Source: BOG-908 sp963751795 (GTDB lineage: Bacteria > Pseudomonadota > Alphaproteobacteria > Acetobacterales > Acetobacteraceae). Taken from it: DNA of 64,000 bases. Below the pieces are notes generated by a model, which saw only the letters and a list, made by a program, of their open reading frames with translations, did no database searches and was not told the origin of the DNA. The stretch lies in contig CAVVVI010000002.1 of assembly GCA_963751795.1 (NCBI GenBank), forward strand, positions 248,001 through 312,000. Direction: 5' to 3'. Positions 62,136 to 64,000 of this stretch are shown here, piece by piece. How positions within the stretch are numbered: the stretch's first letter is position 1; each line of letters begins with the position of its first letter. The position numbers and the translations under genes are program-made.

Positions 62136-62696
62136 CTACTCCAACCAGTCCGGCCGCGTCTGGCGGAACACCGGCGCGCCATGGCCGGCGGGCGGCGCCG
62201 CCGGGGCCGCGCCGCCGCTGGCCACCGGCCGCTCGGCGAAGCGCCCGTGCTGGATCAGCCGGTCGTACAGCACCAGGGCGCCGGCCACCGAAAGGTTGAG
62301 CGCGAAGCGCGTGGGGATGCGCACCACGTGGCTGCAGCGCGCCAGCATGGCGGGCGACAGGCCCGCGCGTTCGGGGCCCAGCACATAGGCGCAGCGCAGC
62401 GGATGGCGGAAGCTCGGCAGGTCCGGCGCATCGTCCAGCAGCTCGACGCCGACGAGGGCGCAGCCGCCGGGCAGGCTCATCTGGTCCAGCGCCGCCCAGC
62501 GATAGAACGGCACGTGCGCCGGCGTGTCGGCGGTATCGGACTGCCGGCCGGCGCGTGCATCCCACCCGGCGCCCACCGAAAAGCAGAACGCGGCGCCGAA
62601 GGCGTGCGCCGTGCGCAGCAGCGCGCCGATATTGGCCGATTTGGAGACGCCCTCGGCGCCGATGCCGAAGTAGCCACGGGATTGTGGGGGCTGCAT
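62136..62696 (-). CDS. SpoU/TrmH family RNA 2'-O-methyltransferase
   Basis: This 186-residue SPOUT methyltransferase acts on tRNA or rRNA ribose. Motifs are visible: KSANIGALLRTAHAFGA near the N-terminus, CAYVLGPERAGLSPAML for SAM binding in the knot, and RIPTRFALNLSVAGALVLYD at the C-terminus. The tail of ~30 residues is Pro/Ala-rich. The target nucleotide cannot be assigned. It is divergent from the SAM methyltransferase gene with 20 bases between starts. Confidence 0.92.
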   Translation of the reverse strand: MQPPQSRGYFGIGAEGVSKSANIGALLRTAHAFGAAFCFSVGAGWDARAGRQSDTADTPAHVPFYRWAALDQMSLPGGCALVGVELLDDAPDLPSFRHPLRCAYVLGPERAGLSPAMLARCSHVVRIPTRFALNLSVAGALVLYDRLIQHGRFAERPVASGGAAPAAPPAGHGAPVFRQTRPDWLE

Positions 62697-62716
62697 CAGG
62701 CGCTCATACGCCCTCC

Positions 62717-63925
62717 ATGCCCGACCGCACAGACGACCTGCTCGCCGCGCAATACGAGGCGCTGCCCTACCCGGCGCGCGACCCGCGGGCCGAAACCCGG
62801 CATCTGTGGATCGGCAGCCCGAGCCATCTGCGCGAGATCGACCATTGGCTGTTCGGCCGGGCGCGCCCGCTGCGCGCGCTGTTCGCCGGCGGCGGCACCG
62901 GCGACGGCACCATCATGCTGGCCCAGCAGCTGGCGTGGGACGGTCGCGGCGGCCACGTGACCTGGCTGGACCGCAGCAGCGCGGCACGGCGGATCGCCGA
63001 GGGCCGCGCTGCCGCCCGCGGCCTGGATGTCAGCTTCGAGAGCCGGTCCATCCTCGACCTGCCCGGCTCCGGGCTGGGGCCGTTCGACTACATCGATTGC
63101 TGCGGCGTGCTGCACCATCTGCCCGACCCGGCGGCGGGCCTGCGCGCGCTGCTGAACGTGCTGGCGCCCGATGGCGGGCTGGGGCTGATGGTGTATGCGC
63201 CGCATGGCCGCACCGGCGTGTACATGGTGCAGGATGCGCTGGCCCGGCTGGCCCCGGCCGGCGAACCCGTGGCCGCCCGGGTGGATGTGGCGCGCCGCGT
63301 GCTGCGGCACCTGCCGGCGACCAACTGGCTGGCGCAGAACCCGAACTTCACCGACCACCACAGCGGCGGCGATGCCGGGCTGTACGACCTGCTGCTGAAC
63401 CCGCGCGACCGCGCCTTCACCATCGGCGCCTTCGCCGCCCTGCTGCACGATGCCGGGCTCAAAATTGCTTGCCTGATCGAGCCCGCGGCCTACGACCCGG
63501 CGCTGCTGCTGCCCGATCCGCGGCTGCGCGCGCGGGTGGCCGCGATGGCACCGCTGGAACGTGCGGAAGTGGCCGAGGCGCTGGCCGGCAACATGCCCAC
63601 CCACATCGCCTACTGCGTGCGCGCCGATGTGGCGCTGCCGGCGCGCGACCACCGCGACCCGGCCTGCGTGCCGATCGCGCGCGAGACGACGATGGAGGCC
63701 TTCGCCCAGCGCATCCGCCCCGACGGCACGCTGCCGGCGCAGTTCGGCGCGCTCACGCTGGCCCTTCCGTTGCCACGCCTGGCCGCCGCCATCCTGCGGC
63801 GCGTGGACGGCGTGCGCACGCTGGCCGACATCGCCGAACCCTTCCCCGCGCCGGCTTTCGACCGCGCCTGGGACGAGACCTACCGTGCGCTGAACAGCCT
63901 GAACCGGCTGTTGCTGAAGGGCTGA
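62717..63925 (+). CDS. Class I SAM-dependent methyltransferase of unknown substrate
   Basis: This 402-residue protein opens with LLAAQYEALPYPARDPRAE and a Rossmann-type SAM motif FAGGGTGDGTIMLAQQL near residue 57. The post-motif acidic loop TWLDRSS and CCGVLHHLPDPAAGLRAL complete a class I methyltransferase in about residues 1-180. The C-terminal ~220 residues have a regular but unassigned domain (THIAYCVRAD, LAAAILRRVDGVRTLADIAE). The ATG at 62717 is chosen by the conserved N-terminus. No cluster context shows the substrate. Strong hairpins follow the stop. Confidence 0.85.
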   Translation: MPDRTDDLLAAQYEALPYPARDPRAETRHLWIGSPSHLREIDHWLFGRARPLRALFAGGGTGDGTIMLAQQLAWDGRGGHVTWLDRSSAARRIAEGRAAARGLDVSFESRSILDLPGSGLGPFDYIDCCGVLHHLPDPAAGLRALLNVLAPDGGLGLMVYAPHGRTGVYMVQDALARLAPAGEPVAARVDVARRVLRHLPATNWLAQNPNFTDHHSGGDAGLYDLLLNPRDRAFTIGAFAALLHDAGLKIACLIEPAAYDPALLLPDPRLRARVAAMAPLERAEVAEALAGNMPTHIAYCVRADVALPARDHRDPACVPIARETTMEAFAQRIRPDGTLPAQFGALTLALPLPRLAAAILRRVDGVRTLADIAEPFPAPAFDRAWDETYRALNSLNRLLLKG

Positions 63926-63931
63926 GACGGC

Positions 63932-63958
63932 GCGGTTCTCCGGCCGCCGGAGAGCCGC
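63932..63958 (+). terminator. 12-bp hairpin after the methyltransferase gene
   Basis: Bases 63932-63943 pair with 63947-63958 (one G-U pair) around a 3-base loop, seven bases after the stop. No U-tract is seen. It shares bases 63952-63958 with the next hairpin, so only one of the two can form at a time. Confidence 0.6.
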
Positions 63959-63998
63959 GCGGCCCGGGCATGCGAAGCGTGCCCGTGCCGCGCGGCTC
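63952..63998. repeat. Long hairpin at the right window edge
   Basis: GAGCCGCGCGGC (63952-63963) pairs exactly with 63987-63998. After one mismatch, CGGGCA (63965-63970) pairs with TGCCCG (63980-63985), leaving a 9-base loop. It overlaps the preceding hairpin. Its role depends on sequence beyond the window. Confidence 0.6.
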
Positions 63999-64000
63999 CC

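Overview
The window reads as one continuous chromosomal segment of a very G+C-rich alphaproteobacterium, most likely in the Rhodospirillales near the Acetobacteraceae. The support for this is a CarD regulator with a long acidic and Ala/Pro-rich extension, the bc1 complex genes petB and petC, Kdo (LPS) biosynthesis genes, a SAM-II (SAM-alpha) riboswitch of the alphaproteobacterial type ahead of metZ, an alphaproteobacterial DinB with an N-terminal zinc finger, an IalB-family protein, and two kinds of extragenic palindromic repeat. The family-level placement is inference from memory and was not computed. No IS element, phage, CRISPR array or rRNA was seen. One tRNA is present, tRNA-Gly(CCC).

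Layout. 1-9.3 kb: a truncated GH16 glycoside hydrolase with tandem carbohydrate-binding modules, carD, a Bax-inhibitor-1 membrane protein, a VapBC toxin-antitoxin pair directly in front of glyS, then ppdK and a crotonase. 10.2-18.4 kb: cell-surface sugar genes (two GT4 on the minus strand; a deacylase, GT9, GT4 and asparagine synthase on the plus strand) and an Xre/RES toxin-antitoxin pair. 18.4-32.8 kb: acyl-CoA metabolism, with two FadJ-type multifunctional proteins, an acyl-CoA dehydrogenase, an intact thiolase and a thiolase with a single-base frameshift. Mixed with these are an amidase, a TlpA-like thioredoxin, an agmatinase and an unusual zinc-ribbon/TM/PBP/OmpA protein. 32.9-41.5 kb: hemF, petBC without petA, mtnP, flhF-flhG, folE, apaG-metZ with its riboswitch, and tRNA-Gly.

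41.5-51.4 kb: a tightly overlapping minus-strand glycan cluster (GT2, GT4, sulfotransferase, alpha/beta hydrolase-like), then Kdo genes kdsA, kdsB and kdsD on the plus strand. A minus-strand acyl/peptidyl carrier protein and a DltA-like adenylating enzyme sit among the Kdo genes. 51.4-64 kb: a dinB to class A beta-lactamase pair with overlapping start and stop, a glutathione transferase, a glycosyltransferase whose 5' end is fused to a repeat, a CobW-type metal GTPase coupled to a WD40 protein, a soluble PAS chemoreceptor, HIT, a DUF4349 lipoprotein, rlmN, ialB, a SpoU methyltransferase and a class I SAM methyltransferase.

The strongest items for follow-up are the 252-bp nested palindrome at 29181-29432, which has internal covariation; the exact inverted 53-bp repeat copies at 38748 and 54288; the zinc-ribbon/PBP/OmpA fusion; the adenylation-carrier pair in the Kdo cluster; the frameshifted thiolase; and the unusual gene neighbourhoods (glyS without glyQ, petBC without petA, beta-lactamase behind dinB). 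Long open frames antisense to real genes are frequent because of the G+C-rich third codon positions and were not annotated.
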